Shown here: positions 1-13,100 of the stretch, piece after piece
Numbering within the stretch: position 1 is the first letter of the stretch
Layout: every line of letters starts with the position of its first letter
Assembly: GCF_023159225.1 (NCBI RefSeq)
Contig: NC_063171.1
Location: 37,913,378 to 37,977,377 of the forward strand
DNA length: 64,000 bases
Origin: Perognathus longimembris pacificus
Taxonomy: Eukaryota > Chordata > Mammalia > Rodentia > Heteromyidae
Reading direction: 5' to 3'
Program-made: the position numbers and the translations under genes
The notes under the pieces: model-generated
Told to the model about the DNA's origin: nothing
Database searches by the model: none
The model's input: only the letters and a program-made list of their open reading frames with translations

Positions 1-90
1 CAGGAGAAGAGTGACTTGCTGCTGCGCGCCCTGAAGTTCCATCAGTACTCACAGGAGTGTGACGACATCTTAGAGTGGATCAGAGACAAG
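1..90 (+). CDS. SPTA1: SPTA1 exon 1 of window (human exon 4, partial)
   Basis: Residues 1-30; 5' end cut by the window edge. Encodes the start of repeat R2, with helix-A motif LEWIRDK. Donor gtatac, phase 0. The following 869-bp intron carries an L1 3'-end-like fragment and otherwise nothing recognised. Confidence 0.93.
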
Positions 91-1311
91 GTATACACAA
101 GTGCAGTTGTTAGATTCAATGTACATTAAGAAAAAATTGAACTATGTAACTTGAGGGTAGAGATGGGGGAAATGATGAAAGGAGTAACATTGACCAAGAA
201 GCACTGTACTCATAACCTGACTTGTGAAGTACTCATCTCTTTGTACAACTACTTAATAATAATATATATGATTATATATCAAATCTTTGAACCCTCTGAG
301 CTCTCTGGGTCAGGTATTCTAGAGTAATTTTCTGCAGATTATTCTGCAAATAAGAAAGTCCAGTCCTAGTCCTTTAGGAAGAAATAGGACATTGGGCAAA
401 TATTTAGGGGTGTTCAAGCGATTAACATGGTAGGGAACAAACATAAACCCATGGGTCTGAATACAAAGAAAAAATCAACACAAAAATAGCATGCCTTTAA
501 ATATGATCTAGGTTCATCTCCCCTCAATGTCTTATGCTCTTTGATTCCCTCTCCTACTTTCTGATCATACTCTCAATCTTGACTGGAAATATTTCCAACT
601 CTTTTTCTAGTCACTTACCTCTCAGTGCCTATTACTACTATGTTGAATTTTATATTTTCTTAACTGTCTAAACACACTTTTCTAAAGACAAGATTTGCTT
701 GAGCGATTGGACCATGTAATGCTTTTGTAGATAATCATACACAAAGATAATAGAATCAGGATATATTGACTCATCACCTTTTGGAACATAAAAAGGATGC
801 TTCTAGAGGCTTTGGCCTCTAATCCTCTAATCTCGCTGAGTACCATCCTGCTTCTGGCTTTTCCCAGAAGGCCTCTCCCAGACTCCACCAATATTTCCTT
901 CTGAATTGTCCCAATGCAAATATTTATTAATGACTTGGAAAACTTTTCTGCATTGACAGGAGGCTATAGTGACACTAGTAGAGCTGGGTGAAGACTGGGA
1001 GCGCACAGAAGTTCTGCATAAGAAGTTTGAAGAGTTCCAGGAGGAACTGGCAGCTCGAAAAGGGAAAGTGGACAGAGTGAACCAGTACGCCAATGAGTGT
1101 GCTGAGGTGAGGTGGGAGCAATAGAATCATGACAGGGGAAAGATCCTGAGCTTCATGAAGAACTTCCAGCAATTAGTAGGTGGGCTATGAAAAACAAAAA
1201 CAAAAATGGGACATTGTGAGAAAACAGAGTTCATGTTCCTGAAGTAACAGGTGTAAGTAGCTCCCTCTGCCTTCTGGATCCACCCACTCCTGGAAGTCTA
1301 TGGAAATGGGA

Positions 1312-1351
<40 letters not shown>

Positions 1352-3251
1352 ATGTGTGCACGCACGTGTGTGTGAGGGGGAAGAGAAAGATGAGGGGAGA
1401 GACACAAAGTTAGAAACAGATAGAGGAAGAGGAAGAGAAAAAGAGGAAGAAGAAGAGGAGGGAGGGCTGGGGATATAGCCTAGTGGCAAGAGTGCCTGCC
1501 TCGGATACACGAGGCCCTAGGTTCGATTCCCCAGCACCACATATACAGAAAATGGCCAGAAGTGGCGCTGTGGCTCAAGTGGCAGAGTGCTAGCCTTGAG
1601 CGGGAAGAAGCCAGAGACAGTGCTCAGGCCCTGAGTCCAAGGCCCAGGACTGGCCAAAAAAAAAAAAAAAAAGAAGAGGAGGGATTAAATAAAGTAACTC
1701 ATGCACCATGCAGTATATTTGTGTTTACGATGGGTACTCTTCATGTAAAGAAGTGAGAACAAATTAGCATAAAGTAATGCTGAGATATCACTATGTATCT
1801 CTCTACCTATCTGTATCTATCTATCTATATAACAGAGAGATATAATATCCATTGTACATGGTTTTCATGATTTTTTTAGAGGTTGCAAAAAGAAAAGGTG
1901 GCATATTGACCATCATTAACTCAAGTACACAAGTGAGTAGACAAACCTGTGTCAGAATAAATAACCCAATACTATGTGAGAAATAAAACTGGAATGGTGC
2001 ATGTGTGTGTGTGTGTGTGTGTGTGTAAAATCAGGCTTATATATAACGTATTTTGTAATGTATATACCTACATGCATATATAGTTCATGTACATGAAACA
2101 ATAAACTTGTACTTTTCCATTTATAGATCCATTTATGATTGCAGCTCTGTATTGAAAATTGTTAATAACCCTGTGTTTGAAAAACAAAGAATTCAGGGTG
2201 AACTGCTATTAGAAAAGGAAACAAATGTTTTCTAATTTATTTTACAGCCCATATTTCCAACAGTTCCTACCTTTCCTCCTTTTGCAACTTTTTTTTCTTG
2301 TTGGAAAGGCCTCATTTGTCTATATCTTTCTAACTATCATAAAACTTAAAATAACAAATGTATTTTTGTTTATAATTCAGTGAGTCAGATATTTGAGCCC
2401 CCCAAATGGGCCACTGTCCTGTACTCCCTGGTATTTTTATGTGGCTGCAGTTAGTAGATGATTTAATTAGGGTTGCCTCAACTCCATGTTTGGAGCCTTG
2501 CCAGAGATAATGGTATTTCTCCACATGGTCTCCTGTCTTTCAGTAGGCCTGCTTCTTTGCATATCAGGCAGAAGATGAGGCTGGAAGCTGCAGGACCTTG
2601 TGGAGCAGAGATGCTGGAACTCACAGAAAATTAACCCTGTCACCTACTGCTAACCCAGTCAAAAGCTGACCTGGAGTCAAAGCATGAGGAAACAGATCCA
2701 ATTTCTAGGAGGGAGAAATAGAAAACATGACCCTTGTTTCCAATTTACCACAATGAGATACACCCCTTTTAGAGTGGGGCCTCCACAACTATATAGAAAT
2801 GACCAGACACTCGGGGTGGAGAATGAAGATATTTCTGCCTGAGGAATCTTGGAAATGAGAATAGGAATGAAAAGAACTGGGGAGAGAAGTGAGGAGTAAA
2901 GGTAGTTGGACATATGAGAGCTCTTCATCATTCTGAAGCATCAAAATAGGCCGAGGCTGCTACCTAAGAATTTATAAACATCATTGCTTCCGGTAGCTTG
3001 TGAAACACCTGAACATTTCTACAAACCATATGTGTATGGTCTACATATATTTAGAGAAAGCGGGAAATGCTTTCCTTTGAATTGTGAAAGGTAATGGGAT
3101 CACACACACACAAAAAAATTCAGAACCACCACAGCACTAGCCTTTAAGAAAATTAAGTTGTACTTCAGAAAGGGAAGTTTATTTCCCTTGCTTTTAAGTT
3201 TCAAGGGGATTTGTCAGGCATTGGCATGGCAAAGCTCTGCCACAATGCTGT

Positions 3252-3302
<51 letters not shown>

Positions 3303-6300
3303 AAGTGTGTCAAGTCCACTGCTGTTGGCCAGAATATAACCTCTGGGAGATTGATTTTTCTAAAATTTGGGAGCATGCATGAAATGACAACTAGGGAGCC
3401 AGCTATAATAAAGGTTGGTGTCTGGCTACTATGGTCATCTCCACCTCCAACAAGGCATATGCAGTGTGAAATTACATGTTTTAATGATTTTTTTAATGTA
3501 ACTGCATCCTTGCATACCTCTGGTGTTGGTTTTCTTCACAGGAGAGCCATCCTAAACTGCCCTTGATAAAGTCAAAGCAGGACGAGGTGAATGCTGCCTG
3601 GGATCGTCTCTGTAACCTGGCTCTCCAGAGGCAGCAAACGCTCTCCAGTGCTGCAGACCTCCAAAGATTCAAGAGGTATGGATAGTCTTTAAAAATAAAA
3701 AGTAAACAGAAATAGAATCATCTTTCTTTCCTTTTTATTTCATCTATATTTTTCTAAATCTCGAGCTTTGAACTCAGGTCCTTGAGTAAGCACCCTTCTG
3801 CCTCTGCCTTCCAAGTAGCTGGGATTATAGGCACGTATCACCATGCTTGCTTCTTTCTATCAACCCTGTCTACTCTTCTTAGAAAGTAGTGGTTAATACT
3901 TCAAACCAATGAGCATCAGGTCCTTGCCTTTAAGACAGCAAGGAAATTTAAGAAAATTGAGACCTATTCTATAGCAATGATATAGAAGTTGAAGCCCAAG
4001 TTAATTTTAAAAAATCACACTAGTGTATTAGAATCTCTTCAGCAACAAGGACAATGAATAAGAATTTGATGCGGTAAAGAGTGGGAGAAATGCTATTTAT
4101 GAATAGCTGACTCTGATAGGAGAAGTAACCCTGGAAGCTCAACTGTCAGGAGGTCCTTAACATCTCAGTGGACACAACCCACAAACAAGAAGCTTTTAAT
4201 TTTTGCTGGTGTGCGGGAGACATAGAGTAATTGCTACATGGGTGAACTAGGCTAGTCTTTGCTGTATGTTCTGTTGCTCTGCTTGCCCTGCAGTGTCTGC
4301 CATTTTGTTTGGTGATGACTTATGTTAATGCCTACCTGACAGGGATGTGACTGAAGCCATTCAGTGGATCAAGGAGAAGGAGCCTGTACTCACCTCTGAG
4401 GACTATGGCAAAGATCTTGTTAGCTCAGAGTCACTGTTTCACAGTCACAAGAGACTTGAGAGGAACCTTGCAGTCATGCAGGACAAGGTAAGCCACTGTT
4501 GGAAGAATTGTTTTGCTCCTGAAGTTAGAAAAGTCACATGTTAGTTATCAGTGGAAGAAAAATTTTGTGGCATTTGGCAATACTTCTATAGTCTACTTCG
4601 TACTTGCCTACCAATCCTGAATAGTCCTTATTTTATTCAAATTGCTTTATCCATGTATCTATGCTATATGCTTCATATTCTCATTGTGTAATATATTATA
4701 CAATTTAAAAATAAAAATGTTGCTTTGAGAATAGTTCTCTAAAATACCCTGTGGCCAAAGGGTTTCATTTCAGCACATTTTTTGTTTCTGTTATAGTTGA
4801 ATCCTGTTTGTTTCTATCCTTCATTCAGTAGATTAGGGAAGCATTTTCTTCTTCTTTTATGATCAGCTGTGAGACACATAAAACTGAATCTGCCTTCAGG
4901 TTTCTTTCCCACATCTGGAAAACTCTGTTTCCTATATCTATAGGAGCAAACACAGGCATGCTAGAACTTAGAGCAAACCTCTATCCTTGAACTTTTCCCA
5001 TCTTCTATTTCTCCCTGCCCCCAACTCTTGCCCCAATTTACTCCCATTATTACTGGTTATCAACAATAGTTTGCACTTATAGAATATTTACTGTTATCTA
5101 ATAATAACCCTATCCCCTCTGACCAGTTTCTACAAGCTGTCAATATTTCGCTTTTTAAATTCTTCCTCGTTGTTTTTACTTTTGAATAATAAAATCCCAG
5201 GCCTTGATGAATATTGGTAACAAAATGCCAAACCCTCTTCAATATCTGATTATAGTTGAACACAACTAATGGCAACTAATGGCAACACATAGACAGTGAC
5301 CCAGAGTTGCCTTTTAGCAAAAGTGATTGTGCTTTTCGGGAATTGTGCTTTATGGTTTGGTGTTCCTGGAATTGTCTTGACCTTTGGGGTAGAAATGTCT
5401 TCTTGAGTCCCTCTATAATATTCAGAGGAAAACCACTATAAGGTGGTTATGAACAGATCTGTATCTAAGTCTGGCAGTAGTTTCTAAATTGGGCACCAAT
5501 GGCTCATGCCTACAATCCTACCTCCTCAGGGACTGAGATCTGAGGACAGTGGTTTGAAACCAGCTTGAGTGCACACATCTGAGATGCTTTTGTTTCCAAT
5601 TAACCAGCAAAAAAAAAAAAAATCCAGAAGTGGAGCTGTGGATCAGGTGACAGAGTATCAGCCTTGAGTGAAAAAAAAAAAATCTAAGGGCAAGTGCTGG
5701 GCCCTGAGTTCAAGGCTTACTACTGCCATTTAAAAAAAGTTTCTACCTCAAGATTAGTATTAAATGATGAATGAGCAAATGCATGTAAAAAGTGAGATAT
5801 ACAACATTCTCAATAAATTATAAGTATAGTATATTAATACATGTATTAATGAAAATTGTCAATATTAATTCATCAGTATTAATTATTATATTAATATATT
5901 AGTGAAAATTTGTCAACTATTATTATTCATATGATTGTTGCTTCATTATACCTCGCCCATAAAATTTCACCAGGAGTCAAGGCGCATGGATTTTCCACTA
6001 GGTTTCTTTCTTATTCCAAAGGTAAAGGAGCTGTGTGCCAAAGCAGACAAGCTGATGACTTCCCACCCTGCAGATGCTCCTCAGGTCCAGCAGATGAAGG
6101 AGGAACTCATCTCCAACTGGGACCACATTCGGGCTTTGGCTACAGCCAGATATGCAAAACTTCAGGCTTCTTATGGGTAGGGAATCCCTCTTGCCTACTG
6201 CTCTACCTGCCTCCCCCAAAGCAGAAAAGGGTGAAGGGGCTATAATAATAGGGGAGTCAATTCTCCTGTCTGCTCAGCAGAAGCAAATTAAGTCTTACCT

Positions 6301-7132
6301 TAACAAGGAAAAATCCCTTATGGCCTGGTATACTCATACCCAGCTACACTTCATCTTTCCATCATTATAGGCTATTATAAAGTAGACACATCTCATTAGA
6401 ATAGCTCTAGCTAAGGAGCTAAGTTTTCCATCTGAAGAGCCTCAAAATGGCTCTAGAAGCATTTGAAAGCTTACAAGAAGCCAGGTGCCTGTGGCTTGGG
6501 CCTAGCTACCCAGGAGTTTGAGATCTGAGGACTACGGTTTGAAGTCAACCTGGGCAGAAAAATCCTCGTGAGGTCTTTATCTCTAGTTAACCACTCCAAA
6601 AACAAAAAAAAAACAGAAGTGACACTGTAGCTCAAGTGGTACAGCACGCTAGCCTTGAACACAAAGTGGCTCAGAGATAGCATGCAGGCCTTGAGTTCAA
6701 GCCCCACAACCAACAATTACGAAAAGCCTTCAAGAAACTGTCATAATCAAGCATTATTTTAGTAGTTGATTCTTATGATTAGTATTATAATCACCAGAAG
6801 ACCATGTGTTATACATTCAAATGACAAACATTTAATTTTTTTTCAATAGGAAACTGGTTTTGCCATTTTCATCTTTTTAAGAATAGAGCTAAATGTAAGC
6901 TAAGGTACATAAAGAATTCCTAATTTGAGTACTTCCTGCCATGAAGTGATTTGTTATTTATATAACATATTCTTATCTATCCAGTGCATTGTGGGATTTC
7001 TCCTCTATTTCAAGTACCTCTGGAGAAGGTGTGACTTCAAGGTGTTGAACTCAGGGCATTCGTACATCAAATCACACAATGACACACTAACCACAGGATA
7101 AACAAGGTGGTGTGGAGGTTTTATAATTTACA

Positions 7133-7180
<48 letters not shown>

Positions 7181-10100
7181 CCATTGTAATACCAGAGGAA
7201 GAAGAGGAGTAATAAGTGATATTAGCAGAAGACCATCTCACATGTCATAGACCAGCCCCAACCCTAACTCATTGTTCAAAGTCCCTTCAAATCTGGTTTC
7301 TCTTTCCTGCCCTTTGTCTCACCTGTCCTATAGGTACCATCGATTCTTGTCTGACTATGATGAGCTCTCGGGCTGGATGAATGAGAAGACTGCGCTCATC
7401 AATGCTGATGAGTTGCCAACAGATGTGGCCAGTGGGGAGGCCCTACTAGCCCGGCATCAGCAGCATAAGGTAGAGAGCAAAGGCCTCCCCTGTAGGGAGG
7501 GAGGTTTGGTTCCGTGTCTATAAGAGGGGGGATGGTTCAGTGCCAAGAAAGACAAAAGGTTTCCTGCTCTGTTTGAGACAATTTGTCTTGCGGCCACAGC
7601 ATGAGATTGACTCTTACGATGACCGATTTCAATCTGCCGATGCGACTGGTCAAGATTTGCTGGACGGCAATCATGAAGCCTCTGATGAAATTCGAGAAAA
7701 GGTAATTCATTGAGTAGATTCATTCTTAGAAACAAAGACTTTTTTTCTGTAGTTAAAGAGTGTATATTTTTTCTCTTACATTGGTCATTTTTCCCTCATG
7801 TTCTGATGGTTATTATTTTTAATAGAAGCCAATTCATGATCTGCTACTTGATGCGCTATACACTTGAACTTCATCAGATATCTACCCATTTTTAGACCCT
7901 ACAGTTTTCTCTGGAGTACATTGTATAATGTAACAGCTGGATTTTGTCCTAATCGTATCACTTGTTCATGGTTTTATACTCTTTCCAAATCCTGATACTC
8001 CTTCCTTACTCTTTAAGTCTCTGTTTAGCCCAATACCTTTACTCCCTGACTTTTCTGATCCAAATGGATCTTTTTCTTCTTTTTTATGCATATAAAGAAT
8101 GCCTCTCTTTCATGGTGTCTCATTCCACTTTTCTAATACTACAGATATTCATTTAGATGTGGGAACCTTAAGACAAATGCTCCTTTCCTATTTGTTTTTA
8201 TACTTCTCAGTCATCCCCAAATGTGTATTTATTAGCTACTCAGAAAAATACAGATAAATTTAATGGGTTAAATTTCATTTAATATATTCTCTCTTCCTTT
8301 CCCAAGATGACAGCCCTTGCCAATGACTGGGCTGCCCTGCTGGAACTGTGGGACCGGCGTCAGCATCAGTACCAGCAGTGCTTGGATTTTCACCTCTTCT
8401 CCCGAGACAGTGAGCAAGTGGACAGTTGGATGAGTAGACAAGAGGTAACATGAGGTGTGATGGGTTGAATATTAAACACCCCCCCCAAAAGTCCCATGTT
8501 TGGGGTTGCAAGATGGTCACACCAATTTAGGAGGCTCTGGAAACTTTTTAGCTGGAAGAAGTAGGTCTGGGGGCATGTCCTTCGAGGGTGTCTTGTTCCT
8601 TCCCGTCTCTTTTCATTCTTCTGACCTGGAAGAAGAATGCCATTGTAATGTTGTTTACAAGCACCTGCTCTAAATAATCATGCAACCGCTGAACATGATG
8701 AAAGTGTGAGCCTGAATCAATCATTTCTCCCATTTATTCTCCCCCTGGGTATTTTGATCACAACAATAAGAAGTAATTCAGGAGGGGTCCAGCCAGTCTT
8801 CAGAAATCACCTCCCCTGCTTTTCATTTACCACCATGGCTTTTATCAACAACCCTCACAAGCAAACTTTGTCTAGAAATTGGAGAATGATAAAGGACAGA
8901 AACTAATGAAAGAGCATGCTCTACAAGCCACCCACAGTCCACTCATGGGCAAGGACATAGAGAAATATTTAAGTACCAGCCATTTGTGGTGGCACACCTA
9001 TAATCCTGGCACTCAGGAGGCTAAGGCAGGAAGATTGCAAGTTCAAGGCCAGCGTCAACTACATAGCAAAATTCTTTCTCCAGGAAATGTGTACTTAAAT
9101 ACTAGTACAGAAACTTTGACCTCAACTAATGGGTCAAATGGATAAGGGATCATGGGGAAAATGTGGTGAGTCAGACAAGGAAAAGACAAAGCATCAGAGG
9201 AGACTTCCTGGAGGAAGTGAGTGATTCTCTCCAGGCAGTTTTAAAACCTTAAATAATGCCTACACTGGTTGAGATAATTGTTTGTCAACAGACCCAGAGA
9301 GAGAGATGAAAATTTTCTGTGATAGCAATGGGAGAAAGGTCCAAAGCTCATACTGCTTGAAGTTTTTCTGCGTATTCTATTAGTTTGTGTTAATTCCCAC
9401 CTTGCTCTCCAAACTTCTCTGCCTCTTTCCTTAGTCCTTTCAGAAGGAAGTTTTCTCTTCCATGAGGGCACTGGGATGTATTTGTTTGTTCTACAGGCCT
9501 TCCTGGACAATGAAGATCTAGGAAATTCACTGGGCAGTGTAGAAGCCCTTCTCCAGAAGCACGATGACTTTGAAGAAGCCTTTACTGCCCAGGAAGAGAA
9601 GATCATAGTAAGAAATGGAGACTGCTCAGGCATTTTCTTCTTGCTTGCTTACATCATTCCATCCAGGATGCTTTCCTAGATAGAATCGCTCCTGTGGCAG
9701 TCGCACGTCACATGGAGATTAGCCTTAATAAACTTCCATCCCTTTGGTATTGCTGATAATATTTACTTATATGTTTTTCCTCAAGTTCTTTGGTTTGATT
9801 TCACAGACATGTAAGGTATTTAGATCATAGGAAAGCCAAAACATTACAAAGACTTACCTTCTGATAAAAAGTGGGACATATCCAGAAAACTTTATCCTAC
9901 TTACTTTTATAAACATGGTCACTATACAGAGCAAATTTAATACAAATTGAATTTAGAAAAATTTTCAAAATGATAGGCTATTATTTTCTTCTGATGAAGT
10001 ATCTGTCTTATTTTTAAATAAAAACTAATGGATCCATATTCAATATGAAGTCATCACTTAAAAGTTTGAAATCTATTATTTTAATTTTTTCCTTCATGGT

Positions 10101-13100
10101 AATATTTCAACATAGTTTTACTTCACTTGTCATACTTGGAATATCTAAATAATATATACTCTTTTCCTTTATTATGTAGTTTTCTTTTTATGTCTTCATC
10201 CTTATGTTTCTCATCCAATATTATTACAATTTTTCTATGACCCTAAGTTCACATAACTGCATATGAATTCATATACTTATACTATGTGGTATAATAAATA
10301 ATATTTATGTATAAACATATGTATATTTTAAAGATATGAAAAAGATGCCATAGACACAGTATCTTGAGTGTCTTTGTCTGTCTCCTGAAATAGGGCTTAC
10401 TTTAAACATATACACACATGCCAACACATACACACACTGTACACTGCCTCTACCACGGCATTAAAAATCCAACAGTCAAATTCCAAATATTTCCCATTAC
10501 AATACTTAATATGGTCCTTTATTAGTTCATATTCTTATTCTGTTGATTCTAGTAGCTCACAGTGTAAAATAACTCACTTTGTATTCATCATTTATTTTAG
10601 AATATTTTCCAGCTCTAATTAATTCTATACTCTAGCAATTTGGCAGATTTATGAATGAGTGTGGCTAAACACTCACCTCTACACTTTCTGACTCCTCTCT
10701 CCCAAATATCTGGAGACAGAAATGTAGCTGTAGATGTGTATGTATATGGTAGACAAAGGGGTGGAAAGAGAGACTGAAGAACTAGCAACAGAGTGACAGT
10801 GATGGACCATTGACATGGTTTTCTCATTAACAGTGCTTGGTTTGTCTAGAAAATTTCAGAATTGATTAAATATTCATCTTCATTTATTTAGTATAACCTG
10901 GACTGAAGGAATTCTGTACAACAGATGAGGCAATTAGAATGCCTAAGGTATTATGTTTTGAATACAGTTTTTTACAGAAATTGGGAATAGGACCTAGGCC
11001 GGCTGACTCTCAGACTTTTCACTTTCCCATTTGGCTATGATTCATCTATAAAGAGCTACTCAAACTGTGGCTACTTACTCAGAGGTCACTAAGGCAAAAT
11101 ATTTTTTTCTCTTATTTTCTTATAGACTTTGGATGAGACTGCAACAAAACTTATTGACAATGACCATTATGATGCTGAGAACATTGCTGCTATCCGTGAT
11201 GGGGTATGTCCATGTTGCTTGTGCACTGGGATAAGGAAAAGCATTGTGTGCCTGGTATCCAGGATGGGCAATGGATGTTATGAATGGCTGACAATGAGTT
11301 TGCATATATATTTGTTTTTTGCAGTTGTTGGCCCGGAGGGATGCCTTACGTGACAGAGCTGCCACTCGACGCAAATTATTGGTGGATTCATTGCTTCTAC
11401 AACAACTGTATCAAGACTCAGATGACCTAAAAACCTGGATCAACAAGAAGAAAAAATTGGCAGATGATGAAGAATACAAAGTAGGCAAAATTCTCAGATC
11501 CTGAATATATTTAGCATCAGTTTAGCATCAGCAAGTACAGCTTGGAGATATACTGAGACCTTCTAATCCATACATATAAAATGAAGATATAGGGCTAAGA
11601 AAAAGAAAATCATTCGCCAAGGATGTATACTTTATTAGAAACCAGGAATCCAAATTGTGCTGTTTTATTTTTATTTACTTATTTATTTTTTGCCAGTCCT
11701 GGGGCTTGAACTCAGGGCCTGAGCACTGTGCCTGGCTTCATTTTGCTCAAGGCTAGCACTCTACCTCTTGAGCCATAGCACCACTTCTGACTTTTCTGTG
11801 GTGCTGAGGAATCAAACCCAGGGCTTCATGCATGCTAGGCAAGAACTCTACCACTAGGCCATATTTCCAGCCCTAGATTATGCTATTTTTATACCAGCTG
11901 TGACTCTCCTCTTTCCTCTGGAACATATAGTTATAGTGGTCCTCAACAGAATAGGATAAGGAAAAGAATATTCCATACATGTCTGATTCTTTCCTCTTTA
12001 TCACTGTTTCTACTTTCATATGTATCCTTATCTGTTTTATTTTTTAGATAAAGATCTTACTCTCTTCCCCAAGTTGGCCTCAAATTCACAATCCTTGTTT
12101 TTCAGGTTCCCAAGTATCTGTGATTATAAACATGTGTCACCTGTTTTCCTATACAGTTTTATCATAGGAAACTATTCCTTATCTCACTAGAATTATAATC
12201 TCAAAAGTAATCTAAGAGTTAGGCACAACATAGACTTGCTTCAGTTTTTCTGGAAAGGGGAAATCTAGTGTTATATCTCAGGAAAGTAGTATTCAGTTAA
12301 TTATAATGTATTCAGTTATTTAGAATGGGTTTACCATATAGTTTAGGAGCATAAGCTCCAGAGAAAGCAAACCTGGGTTTAAATTCTTACCCGCTGCTTC
12401 ATTAATTTAACTCCACAGTCATCTCTAAACCTTTAACTTCTATTCCTTAAGGTTGTACCAAGGATGCTGTATAACATAAACTATTAAACATGTTTCCTCT
12501 TTATAAACCTTCACATTTACACTCAACACTAGAATTAGTCTCTTGCTTTTTAGGTTCATATCTACTGAAAGTATATACCTCTTCAGTGAGTAAATACATT
12601 CTCTTGCTTTTTTATTATAACTACAAACATCTTACTTGTACACTTAACTATGTGTTGCATGAGTTTTAACTCTGTAGAAGAGTTATGGTTTGTTTATACA
12701 CAATAAATAGACCTTCTCTGTATGGGGTGAATGGAGGATGGCTTATATACTATGGGAAGAATGGAAAATAATTTAGACCTATTATGACAGCTCTGACTGA
12801 TTGTTAGTGTTGGTATGAGGGTCACATTGAAGATATTCAGGCTCAGTAGAAATACATGCTGGATGAACCATTCTGCTATGTATAATAGTGCGAGTGAATG
12901 AATGGTCACATGAGTTTCCCAAGCCGTAGACAAGGACTCTTCTTCCTTGTAATCTTTTCTCTGTATAGATAGGTTTCTATGAAGGTAGCCTCTTGTCCTC
13001 AAATTTTTCTGCCTTTCATTCTTAGAGTAGTGATATATTTTTCCATCTTATTTCAGGATGTACAGAACTTGAAGAGTCGTGTTCAAAAGCAGCAAGACTT

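Noticed and set aside
1498..1560. Possible tRNA-Ala gene from A/B-box sequence
   Set aside because: The B box belongs to the SINE left half. The cloverleaf is incomplete, and the same sequence recurs many times in the window with A tails and flanking duplications.
3194..3382. Frames with Cys-Val or Thr-His runs
   Set aside because: They translate a TG/CA microsatellite in an intron.
5810..5920. Possible hairpin or regulatory RNA in an AT-rich region
   Set aside because: Repeated 'tattaat' units give weak pairing only; best explained as AT-rich simple sequence.
7134..7179. CRISPR-like array or bacterial elements
   Set aside because: Regular repeats here are microsatellites; the window is mammalian nuclear DNA with spliceosomal introns.
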